Source: Paraphoma chrysanthemicola
Lineage: Eukaryota > Ascomycota > Dothideomycetes > Pleosporales > Phaeosphaeriaceae
Assembly (NCBI GenBank): GCA_020744225.1
Contig: JAGMWG010000010.1
Location: forward strand, 496,001-560,000
DNA: 64,000 bases
Direction of reading: 5' to 3'
Of the stretch, positions 32,552 to 42,904 are shown one piece after another. The first letter of the stretch is position 1, and each line of letters begins with the position of its first letter. The notes under the pieces were generated by a model. The model worked only from the letters and a program-made list of their open reading frames with translations, searched no databases and was not told the DNA's origin. Both the position numbers and the translations under genes were made by a program.

Positions 32552-34936
32552 TCACTGCTGCAAATGATACGCACCGTAAACTTGCGAAGGATCAAGGACG
32601 ATGCTGTCGTCCAAGTTGGTAAAAGCAAGTATCTCCGAATTGATATCGAAAGCAGCCGAATCGTCAAAGGTGATGTCTAAGCTCTGCTGTGTTTGCAGCG
32701 GCGTCATAAAGTTCCTGGGCAGTGTGTCAGTAGAGGTAGGCTTTTGCGCGAAGTAACAACACTTACGGATCCCAATTGCCCCACAGCTGTGCAATCATCT
32801 GGTCATCGAGATGGACATCGCCTTGGACTTCTGCAGGACTGCTCTGTGGCTCTATCGAAATGCCGAGATCTTCAAGACGAGTGGGCGTTTCTTCAGCGAC
32901 CATTTTGCTGAAGCCAATTTGCTCCATTCCTTTCACAAGTCTCATGCACGTTGCAATATGTGCGCTGTACTGGGAGCTTCTCGTGTGCGCAAATGCCAAA
33001 ATGAAGATCATCATCAAGCGCAGGATACAGGTGCTGTCGAAAGCGGTCAAACTTGATAGAGTGCCGGTATCAGCCATTTGCTGCATAATTGCAATGCTCT
33101 TCTGTGCTGCGTCAATACATATTTTGGCCATGCGCTCGAACCATATCTTTTTACTGGACACCAGAGCGCTGTACTTGATGACAAGATAGAGCAGGAACGG
33201 TCGTGTGAGCAAAATGGTCGTACTCCAGTAGTGCAGATGAAGGACGGCGACTGCGCGCTTATGCGTTGGCGGGGCCGGCACATCGTACTTTAGATGAGCC
33301 GGCATCTGCTTGTACCACTTTTGCAGTAGTAGAAGTGAGTTGGACACTGTAGAAAACGATATTGAATTCGCAGACCGTTCGGTGTAGACGTTCTGGATAA
33401 TCTCTCGCTTGAGCCGGCATAGGGACACTGATGTTGCCTGCCAAGCGAGCGGAGTATGGAGACCAGGATACAAGATCTGAAATGTATGAGTAGAGTCTCT
33501 CAGTCAGGCGAGGGTGAGTTGCATACCTGTTCCGAGGACAAAGGCGTCGTTACTCTGGTGAACCGCTCATCGACGATGGTGGGACTGCCTCCTCTTGACG
33601 CCAGCTCTTGGTCCAAGAGAAACAAGGTCCACCAAATGCGACGATTCTGCTCGCGCTCCATTGCGGTACCCGATTCGGCAAGTTGGTCGCGATGAAGACC
33701 AAGGGAGAACGCTATCTGAACGCTCGCTCCACAATATAGGTATGCACTTACTCGGGAGCATAAGCATTCCATGGCGATGCTCTATTGAACGTTAGTCTGA
33801 TAAGCAACAGGCATAGATTACTCACCATGATGGCCATGGCCCTTATGCTATCAATATCGGCCTCATCGTACGCCGTTGGTATAAGCTGTTTAGCTAGTGA
33901 AATGTAATCTTCAGATGTCTTGTGGTCGGACGCAGCGGGCCAGTCCCGTGGAGGTGGATTACCATTAGTTCCCGAGTAATTCGCAGCTCCTATAGCAAAG
34001 ATGCAGTAGAGGGAGCACATCCATGAGCTTGATGATAATGGTGCTCCTTCCAAGAATGTGTCGTCAATTCGACGGAGCAGAGACTCAACAGGGTATAGCC
34101 AGAACGTGCAGTGCACATCCTCGAGGAATCTGGAGACATAGATGTCGCAGAGATTCCGGGACGGCAGATAAAAAGTCTCTTCAATACCTGAGTCTGTTGA
34201 TGGGGAAGGAGCAGGCAGCGAGGGAGGGTACTGTCCAACCCTCGGCGAAGGGATGATGGCTGGATTCTTTCGCTGCATGCCTAGAGTCACAACGGCGGCG
34301 TTGAAAGGTATCTCGCTATGAGCACCGACATAGCGGAACCGTCCGCGAGAGTCCTTCATCATGCAGCCCAGCGGCTCATGCAGCTCACTTACGTCCTGCT
34401 CTTCGCCGTCATCAACACTCTCCCCATCTTCAGGAGAGAAGTGGTCCTGGTTGAACAGCCCGTCCGTCTGTAGTACAGGTGGGGCCGAGAAACTGCCGTC
34501 CTTGATAGCTTTGGCTATGGAGCGTAAGGACTGCAGATTGAGTTCATGGCCCGGGAAGAAGTGCTCCAGGATGCGCATTGCACACTGATACTCTTCTTCT
34601 GTGACATGGTAGTACGGCCGTTTCCGCCTCGGGGTCGCAATGGTGCATGAAGCGCCCGTGCGAGCGCAATAGCGGCATGGCCCAGGAACTGACGATATCA
34701 GCACTCCGTAGCACCAGGGTGGCACCATCATCCATTTCTTAGGACACTGTGATACATACTGGGATCAATGCACTACGATCCCATTTAGCGGCTTGGCGGC
34801 CCCGTGGGAGGGCCGTACTCACCTTCGTCTTCCTGCTTCGACACCGGTCGCAGCTACTGTGGACGCGGTGCGCGTTCGGCGCTCTGGTGCCTGCGGTGTT
34901 CGCGACGGCGCGCGGCGCGCCAGAGTTCTCAGCCAT
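32552..34936 (-). CDS. Zn2Cys6 transcription factor with fungal-specific TF domain
   Basis: Five exons (34936..34823, 34746..33826, 33781..33527, 33476..32767, 32714..32552) sum to exactly 721 codons, 720 residues. All four introns have GT-AG ends (44-76 nt). The DNA-binding cluster starts HSSCDRCRSRKTK at the end of exon 1. Exon 2 supplies the third Cys directly after the splice, then GPCRYCARTGASC. The loop between Cys 3 and Cys 4 is ~22 residues, longer than the usual 5-12, so the exon-2 acceptor could be misplaced. The middle-homology region includes YVSRFLEDVHCTFWLYPVES and, across a splice, MAIM then SIAMECLC, ending AFSLGLHRD. It lies 310 bp downstream of the co-directional aldehyde dehydrogenase gene and is a good candidate regulator of that neighbourhood. 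Confidence 0.88.
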
Positions 34937-35246
34937 CACGAGCCGAAATAGCGCCGTAGAGAAGGGACAGCCTGCAAAGAAGAGATTGAAGTCATTCGGC
35001 AAAGGCGCCGCGGTCAAAGAGCATGTCGATGAGACCAAAATGCCCCATGAGATCGGGTGAAAGAGATGCCCCGTCTGGCGGGGAATAGATCGGCTGGGGC
35101 CGCGCTGGAATGTTGAAACGCGGTCCAAGCTTTAGCCCTGCATGGACCGAGGGATCGGCTAATCAATATCTATCTTCAATGTGGTATAGTCGCATGAGGC
35201 CGCATATCGGCATTGCAGCTGTCGAATCATGTTCCACCACTCAAAC

Positions 35247-37033
35247 TCAAGAGAGCTTGATGACCACCGTCTTCGTCTCCAAAAAGTTGTCCAAGCTGTA
35301 CTGCGGCTCGCCTTCTCGCCCCGACCCTGACGACTTGTAACCACCAAACGGCATGGCCTCTCCAGTAATTGGCGATGTGCAATTGACGCCGACTGTGCCT
35401 GCTTCGAGACCTTTGGCAAAACGTATCGCGCGGTCGATGTCTTTCGTGTACACCGCGGCGTACAGGCCGAATCTGCATGGCGTCAGCGAAGCTTCTTAGG
35501 CATCCCGCGTCACTCTATTGACTCAGTGGGCTGCAAATATAGGCGCTTCAATTTGCAGCGACTTTCTGCAGTGTTTCAAAAATCGCTTCGACTTACTCTG
35601 TGTTGTTCGCTTTCGCGAGCACCTCGTCTTCTGACTTGAATACGTTGATGTTGACGACCGGACCGAATATTTCTTCTTTCATAATCTTTGCATCTTCTGG
35701 TGTGTTTTTAAAAATGGTTGGCTGGATGTAATAACCCTCTCGATCCGACGGTGCGCCTCCGCCGATAATGAGTTCGCCGCCGGCCTGCTTACCAGATTCC
35801 AGATATTGCAGTACCGTCTTGTGCTGGGCCTCGTCCGCTTGTGGTCCGTGGTTTATAGCCTTGTCCAGGGGATCACCAAGAGTCACCTCTTTCTCGAAGT
35901 GCTGCTTAAACAGATCGATGTACTTGTCGGCGATTGTGTCTTGCACATAGACACGTGAATTTGCCATACACACTTGGCCACTGTTCGACTGGATGCTGTG
36001 TGCCGTCTCTTTCACGGCCTTTTCCAGATCCGCATCTTCGAAGACCACCGCCGGAGACTTTCCGCCAAGCTCGAGGTAAACTTGCTTGAGGTTAGACTTG
36101 GCTGCAGCGGCTTGAATGAGACGCCCCGTGCGACCGGAACCAGTGAAGGTTAATGCTCGTACGTCCATGTGATGGCTAAGTATAGAGCCACTCACGTTTC
36201 CGAAACCGGTGATAATGTTGATCACGCCCGGAGGAAATCCAGCTTGTTGAACGAGCGTGGCTATCTTCGCTGACTAAGATATTTTAGTCGTCGATTTCTA
36301 CACATCCTCGAAAGACTTACTGTCAGTGGGGCTTTCTCAGAGCTCTTTAGAACCACCGTGTTGCCAACGATCAATGCTGGTGCTAATTTGCTAGCAAGGA
36401 AGAGAAGCGGAACGTTCCAAGGGATGATCGCGGCCACAACACCGTAGGGCTGACGAAGGGCTGTAAGAGGTAGAGGTGCCAAGTCAGTGTATGTCTCATT
36501 TGCGCTTCGTACGCGCATACTTACTCATGTTGAGGAAGCCAGGAGTCTGGACGCTTGTCGTGCCTTGAACATTATAGCCGGCTTCTGCATATCGGTCCCA
36601 TTTCGCAGCACAGGCATATGCGTCGAAGAAGCCACTTAGTGGCTTGCCCATAGATGCTGCTTCCAAAGCGCCGAGTTCGTCGTTGCTCTCCCGGATCAAG
36701 TTGGCTAGCTTTTTGAAGTACTTTGCACGTTGATCAGGTGATAGTGCTGACCACAGAGGGAATGCAGCCTTCGCCGCCGCCACAGCATTATCGGTGTCTT
36801 GCTCAGATGCCTCGTGTACTAGGTTCAGATGAGCTTGCTGAGGACAATCTCAAGAAACTAATGAGCTACCTTTGGCAACATGTTTGAGAGTGGCTGGGTT
36901 GGTTATGTCGAACGTCTTTCCGTTCGACGATTCAACGAACTGAGACCGTCAGCAGCAAGCACGCGCTGGACGATGCTGTACGCACTTCGCCATTGATGAA
37001 AAGGCGGGTTTCGATATGATCTGGGATACTCAT
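35247..37033 (-). CDS. NAD(P)-dependent aldehyde dehydrogenase
   Basis: Six exons (37033..36986, 36939..36870, 36818..36525, 36460..36321, 36273..35597, 35472..35247) give exactly 485 codons, 484 residues, normal for the ALDH superfamily. Key motifs: IIPWNVPLLFLASKLAPALI; FTGSGRTGR (nucleotide-binding, GSxxxG type); YLELGGKSPAVVF with the general-base Glu; NSGQVCMANSRVYV with the catalytic Cys; EIFGPVVN; and SGSGREGEPQYSLDNFLETK at the C-terminus. The last intron is the longest (124 nt). It is divergent from the SnoaL-like gene over ~560 bp. In this neighbourhood it plausibly oxidises aromatic aldehydes made by the cleavage oxygenase; that link is inference. Confidence 0.94.
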
Positions 37034-37591
37034 GGTGTTATCGTACGGCGATCAGTAGAGGTTCAGAAAGCTGTCAGCGGATCTACATCAAGACCACGGG
37101 AATCTCTTCGAGATATAATGTCGTGCGGAAGGCGGCGGCGTGGGATGAGAGGGTCTTGGAAAGTGCTGACAGATACGCCAATTCACCGCGTTAGTGTCCG
37201 GAAAGCAGCTGCGCTTTGGTGTGGCACGCAAATTTCACAGTGTAGTGCCGTGTTTTGCTTGGAATCAAAGGAGAAAACGGTGGAGCTATTGTGCTCCCCA
37301 CAACTTGGAGGGGCAGTTGCGTTCCTTCGCTTGGTTCGGTAACATGCTACCATCGGTGATATTAAACCGGCATGCCATGCAGCTCGCGACTATCGTGCCG
37401 CAAGTGTGACGAACCCGATTCGCGGAGACAGCTCCTTGTTCCACATTTGCAAGGGCGCTCCGAGGCGAATTGGGGTAGCTGTATGTATGTCACTGCGGCT
37501 CGGTCATGATAGTTAAGTGGCGCATGATAAAAGTGCAGCTTCGCCAGACATGTTGATCTAGTAACTACATTTCGGATCTTCTTTCGGCATC
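37034..37591. promoter_or_regulatory. Divergent promoter between ALDH and SnoaL-like genes
   Basis: This 558-bp interval separates the two divergent starts. It contains several CGG triplets of the kind bound by Zn2Cys6 regulators, including CGGCTCGG near 37496 and CGGAAGGCGG near 37125. No spacing is shared clearly with the other divergent promoter (40076-40586), so a common site is not established. Confidence 0.35.
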
Positions 37592-38680
37592 ATGAGCAAC
37601 GAAATCGCAGAGTTGAAGCAAGTCATTGCGCAGTTGCAGAAGCAGGTTGGCAGATTGAGTGGTGAGTTGCTGTTTAGTCATCATTTTTGGCCCCACAGGC
37701 TCTGCCAAGGCCTCACGTCCCATCACTACAACACGACGCGTCTTCGACTCCTCAAGAGACACAACATCATAGATCTGTTCTTGTGGAATCGATGCCGAGA
37801 ACTGTAGTCTAATTTCTCGATTACCATTGATTGACAACGTCCAAAATCATACGCAAATCATTGCTAACCATGTCTCCACGCTGGACGCTTCAATGCTAAC
37901 GTAGCCAAGACCAGGAAGACGTGCGCAAGCTGCAGTACACCTATGGATACTATCTCGACAAGTGCCTCTACGAGGAGGTAAGGGTTGTCTCGATGTCAAA
38001 GACTCCTGCTAATACACCAAAAGGTAGCCAACCTCTACTCCGACCACCCAGACACCTGCGTCGAGTTCCTGGGTGGCCGTTATAATGGCAAAGAGGGTGT
38101 GAAGCGCCTCTATATCGGCCGCTTTGCTAAGGCCTTTGTGGCTGGTCGCAACGGCCCTGTGCATGGCTTCCTACTTGATCACCCCCAGATGCAGGGCATC
38201 GTAGACGTCACCGCAGACGGCACACGCGCCAAGGGACGTTTCCGGAGCATGATGTCTGCTGGCACACACGAAAGCATAAAAGACACGCATCCCCGCGGGC
38301 TAGTGCAGTGGTGGGAAGGCGGCATATACGAGAACGAGTACATCAAAGAGGATGGCATCTGGAAGATCTTCAGGCTGAAGTACTTTCCCTTTTGGCACGC
38401 ACAGTTTGACAAGGGCTGGTCGCACACAAAGCCAAATTATGTGCCATTCCTCTCAAAGACCTATCCCGAGGATCCACATGGTCCGGACGAGCTTTGTGAT
38501 CACCCCATGCTTTGGCCTGATACTCGCGTGGTGCCATTCCACTACAAGCATCCCATCACCGGAGAGCAAGTGGCCGATGACGATCTTCGGGCGCCAGAAT
38601 TTGGTAAAGATGCTTCAACTAGCACTCCTCCGCTGGTCTTAAGTCGACCAAAGTCTGAGGCGGCCAATGGCGCATCATAG
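37592..38680 (+). CDS. SnoaL-like (NTF2-fold) protein
   Basis: Three exons (37592..37661, 37910..37977, 38024..38680) give 264 residues. Exon 1 encodes a short coiled segment (EIAELKQVIAQLQKQVGRLS). The 248-nt intron 1 ends CCAAG, giving the in-frame join to DQEDVRKLQYTYGYYLDKCL. Intron 2 is 46 nt. The sequence DQEDVRKLQYTYGYYLDKCLY with VEFLGGRYNGKEGVKRLY is characteristic of fungal SnoaL_4 proteins. The SnoaL/NTF2 fold includes dehydratases, isomerases and cyclases. Here the chemistry is unknown, and small-molecule catalysis in the neighbouring aromatic pathway is inference. The C-terminal ~90 residues (FHYKHPITGEQVADDDLRAP) lie outside the NTF2 core. Confidence 0.85.
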
Positions 38681-38951
38681 CTTTGCTAGAGCTAATATAC
38701 ATCCGATTCGATCTGACTGTCTTGTCTTGTGTCAACGTGCGTTTCTTTCTGTGTCGTTGACCTGTTTGTCAGATTACGTGAGGCTAAGACGACGATGATG
38801 AGGCCGTGAGTTGTTGCATGAGCCCTGGGCTGGAACAAAATGAGTAACGTGAAGTAGCAGAGACAGAGTGTTGAAAAGCGGGGGTGACTGTTTTGATTAT
38901 ACGCATGGAAGAACTACGTAGCTGACGATTTGCTAGGCTACGAGGTGCTAT

Positions 38952-40075
38952 CTACTCCTCAAGAGGCAATTTGAATAGCCTTATCGCATTCGTTCTTCCC
39001 ACAGCTTCTTTCTGGTCGCCCGGCAAATCGATCGATTTCCACCAAGCCTGCGCTTCTTCGACCGTGTCGTAAGGTGTATCTATAGGCGTTAATTGGCGAA
39101 GATGACATCGGAACATGTTGCTTACCTATGGCGTACATGCACCGGTCAAGCCCAAGCTCCTCGATGCAGAATTTCAGGCCTCTGGTATTGTAGTTGCCAG
39201 ATGTTGTGATTGACACGTTTCGAGTCCAGTAGTATGAGTAGTCATGCTTCATTGGCCGAGACCCTCGCTTGAAGGGGTGGTTGATCCAGTGGCTTGCTCT
39301 CCACAGGTTAAAAGGTATTCTACACGTCGGTCAGCTATAGCTTTGATTGTTTGAAACAGCGGACACACCCTTCTCCCAGATGGCCTGCCACGATCTGGAC
39401 TTTGGGGAAGCGATCAAATACACCTGACGAGCAGACCGCATACAGATGCCAGCTCAGATCCAAGTGGAATTGAACACCAGCACCAAGTAGGTGTTTGCGA
39501 TCTCCATATTTTGTTCCAGACTTCAAGTCTTGAGGAATAGCGTATCGCGGATGAAAATACACTGGTACATCGAGCTCTTGTACAGTCTCCCAGAAGGGAT
39601 CATAATCTGGTGTGTCGAAATACACCTTGTCGTCCGCCTGCGCGCCCTTGGACTGGAAATCGTTGATCATTGCACCGAACATCCGAAGCTCTTTGACTGC
39701 CCGTCTCAACTCGTCCGCGGCGTCTTGCGCATTGTGCATGGACAGTGCAGCGACGGCTCCGAATCGCTTGGGGTTCTTTGCCACCTCACCGGCGAGGTAG
39801 TCATTGGCTATCCTTGCCAGGCTTTTGGCCTTCTCTGGATCCGCTTCCCCTTGAGCACCAGGAGATGTCAGAGACAGCAGCATGTACTCGACACCATGTT
39901 CATCCATGCTCTTCAGTCGCTCCCCATGGATGTCAAGTAGCCGCTTTTCGTGAGCTGATAGCCCAGAGGCTGCATCGCTACCAGGTCGCATCAAGCTCTG
40001 AAACTGAGCGAAGGAGTGTGCCTCGACCCCAGCTGGGTCTATGATCGCCTCCTCAATTGCTACTGTTCCCCTCAT
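38952..40075 (-). CDS. Amidohydrolase-2 family decarboxylase (dihydroxybenzoate type)
   Basis: Three exons (40075..39369, 39319..39126, 39079..38952) sum to 343 codons, 342 residues. It starts MRGTVAIEEAI; the first metal-ligand Glu is present, and the usual ExH His position is Ala, as in fungal 2,3-dihydroxybenzoate decarboxylases. Further marks: LSLTSPGAQGEADPEKA; VPVYFHPRYAIP with the metal His; QIVAGHLGEG then IPFNLWRASHWI, joined by splicing; and MYAID then TPYD with the metal Asp. The family (2,3-DHB, gamma-resorcylate, salicylate, ACMSD) removes CO2 from aromatic acids without cofactor. The substrate is not readable. It is convergent to the SnoaL-like gene and divergent from the cleavage oxygenase. 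Confidence 0.9.
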
Positions 40076-40586
40076 CGTGCCTTTCGCGGTTTCGATGCGT
40101 GAATGTCGTGATGAAAGCGTACCAATGGCGTTATTCGTGACTCTTCGGAGGACGGAGTGGTATTGAGACCGAGTCGGAACATATTACACAGGGGCAGACT
40201 GTAGTTGATCATCTCCCTCAACCTCGATTCGTGTTTATGCATGATTCTCTCCCCACCAACAGCTACGGCAATCATCAGGCGAGCGGGTAGTTGTAAGCGA
40301 GCTGCACGACACAAGCGGGAATTAGTATGTCAATCGGGGCAATGTTGCCGTAGTGTTATTCCCTAAGTTTCGGGTCTATAGGACCGCTATTATACCGGGG
40401 CTTGGTATCCACCCGCAACGCTACCCCGCAGACTCTCCAAGTGCTCCCCACATCATGCGTGACGAGCACGAGCACGGGAGTATATCCTGTCACAGGTCAA
40501 CCTAACGTGGTGTCGCCGTCGCTGCTCAATCTAAGAGAAGCTTCTTACATTGCGTTCGCGAGTGCGAACAGTAAGACGGGACCATA
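40076..40586. promoter_or_regulatory. Divergent promoter between decarboxylase and cleavage oxygenase
   Basis: This 511-bp interval lies between two divergent starts. It has several CGG/CCG triplets, including the everted pair CCGAGTCGG at 40169-40177, a form bound by some Zn2Cys6 dimers. Whether the local regulator binds here is untested. Confidence 0.35.
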
Positions 40587-42446
40587 ATGGCACACATATT
40601 CTCGTTAGCATCTCCTGCACCATCAGCGTATCGTGACGGGAATCGGTCTGGATACCAAGTGAAATTTCCAGATACCGGGTTCTTTCATGGCTGTGAGTAG
40701 TAATATTGTGCGAGACGGTGATTCTATGGCTGATTGAATGCTCGAATCGCTAGTCAATAAGCCGTCGCGACTTGAGGCTGATATATTCGAGCTTGAAACT
40801 ACTGGCACAGTTAGTCAACTCAATCACTCAAGAGACGTCATACTGAACCGAATAGATACCCAAAGATATAAATGGAACTTTTTACAGGATCCAGCCAGAC
40901 CACCGTTTCCCACCTCTTTTTGAAGAAGACATACACTTCAATGGCGACGGCTCGGTCTCAGCATTCCGGTTTGAGGACGGTCACGTCGACTTCAGACAGC
41001 GTTACGTGCATACTGATCGTTTCAAAGCCGAGACCAAAGCGCGAAGAGCACTACTTGGCAAGTACAGAAACCCATATACCGACAATGAGATGGTGAAGGG
41101 CATCATTCGAACAGCATCCAATACCAATATCATATTTTGGAGAGGTGTCCTACTTGCCACGAAAGAAGACGGGCCGCCATTTGCTATGGATCCTGTGACC
41201 TTAGAGACGATTGGCCGCTATGACTTCGACGGCCAAGTAAAATCACCCACTTTTACCGCGCATCCTAAATTTGATCCAGACACTGGCGAGATGGTATGCT
41301 ATGGGTATGAAGCTGGTGGGGACGGATATGATGCGAGCTGTGATATCGTGGTCTACACTATCGACAAGGACGGCAAGAAGACCGAAGAGTGCTGGTACAA
41401 AGCACCGTTCTGTGGCATGATCCACGACTGCGCCATAACGAAGAACTACCTCATACTCCCTCTAACGCCCATCAAAGCCAATCATGAGAGGCTGAAGAAG
41501 GGCGGTAACCACTTCGCTTGGGATCCAAATGAGGATCAGTGGTATGGCATCGTGCCTCGTCGAGACGGAAAGCCAGAGGATATCGTGTGGCTGCGCGCTG
41601 ATAATGGCAAGTAGGATGCGACAATCTGTAGCTATTGTTCCTAACACGTCCATAGGTTTCCACGGCCACGTCGCCGGTTCGTACGAAGACGAAGATGGCC
41701 AAATCGTTGTCGACCTTACCATAGCGTCCGACAACGTCTTTTTCTTCTTCCCACCCGATTCCGAAGCCAACACGCCATCGACGCTTCTACAACGCAACAA
41801 ACTCGTCTCCGACACATATCGCTGGATCTTTGACCCCAAGACTCCAAACAACACACGCGTCAAACCCTTCAAAACTTTCGGCAACAATGGCGAATTCTCG
41901 CGCATCGATGACCGCGTCTTGACCAAGAAGTACAACCACTTTTGGCAATGCAATATCGACCCTTCGAAACCCTACGACTTTGCTAAATGCGGCCCACCCG
42001 CTGGTGGCCTTTTCAACGTCCTCGGACACTTTGAATGGGACTCGGGGAAGAGCGACACATACTGGGCAGGTCCGACATGTACCTTCCAAGAGCCCGTGTT
42101 CGTGCCGAAAGCCAATTCTAGCGTCGAAGGAGAAGGCTATCTCATGGCGTTGCTCAACCATCTTGATGTCCTGCGCAACGATATTCTGATTTTCGATGCG
42201 CAAAACCTTGCGCAGGGGCCGCTGGCGGCGATACACTTGCCCGTCAAGTTGCGCCTGGGCTTGCATGGAAATTTCGTCGAGCAGAGGGAGATCGAGGAGT
42301 GGAAGGAGAGAAGGAGAGTGGGCGGGGATGTTGGTCCTCAGGCCCCGGCGCGCGGGTTACTGGAATGGCAGGTAAGGATGAAGGAGAGAGGGGAGTTGGG
42401 GCAGATGGTAGAGGAGGGATCGAGTAATGGCATCAATGGGCATTGA
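40587..42446 (+). CDS. Carotenoid/stilbene cleavage oxygenase (CCD family)
   Basis: Exons 40587..40693, 40754..40809, 40856..41606 and 41656..42446. The family marks are PSRLEADIFELETTGTIPKD, NGTFYRIQPDHRFPPLFEED, and four iron-binding His contexts: FTAHPKFD, CGMIHDCAI, GFHGHVAGSYED and LGLHGNF. This sequence is closest, from memory, to fungal resveratrol/lignostilbene-cleaving enzymes such as Neurospora CAO-1, which split the central double bond of stilbenes to two aldehydes. Intron 3 (41607..41655) is a GC-AG intron with donor GCAAGT. Exon 1 is one base out of phase: either an extra T at ~40680-40683 (shift), or a weaker donor near 40633 gives a shorter in-frame N-terminus. The rest of the gene is intact. 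Confidence 0.85.
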
Positions 42447-42904
42447 GATGGTGATTGGGATGGATTTAGTGGGCACCCAGCACCCAAATCGCGATCAGCT
42501 TCTGATACAGCCATCGTGCAACTTCGACGCGCAGTGTAATGTACAATCATAGCTATTTTGAACGCTTACATGCCATAACGATAAGCCGTCGCGACGCCGT
42601 CCAGCTCCCTCTGCCCGCCATTGATCTCCCGTCCGACGTCCTCGTCCTTCTCGAGCACATCGCAACCAATAATGGAAGCATGTTACAGATACCTGAAACT
42701 AAAGCCTAAGTAGTAAATGGATTGAGTGTTACCGAAAGAACGCTATCGTTGCAAGTGTGTACAAATGTAGAATGGGTCTGTATGTCTTGGGGATAAAGCT
42801 GTTGTAGTGTCATGCAACGAACAGTTCCTCGCATGAGCACTGCAATTATTCGGACACAGATCTCTGTAAACATACTAACCATGTAGATGTAAACGCTAAG
42901 TAGG
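42447..42904. other. Intergenic stretch with an orphan coding-like tail
   Basis: The minus-strand frame 42682..42566 reads like a real protein C-terminus (GCDVLEKDEDVGREINGG, then AYRYGM and stop). It is preceded by a splice-acceptor-like TTTAGTTTCAG, but the frame is closed by a stop just upstream and no gene body is present. It may be a relic. The rest holds nothing recognisable. Confidence 0.3.
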
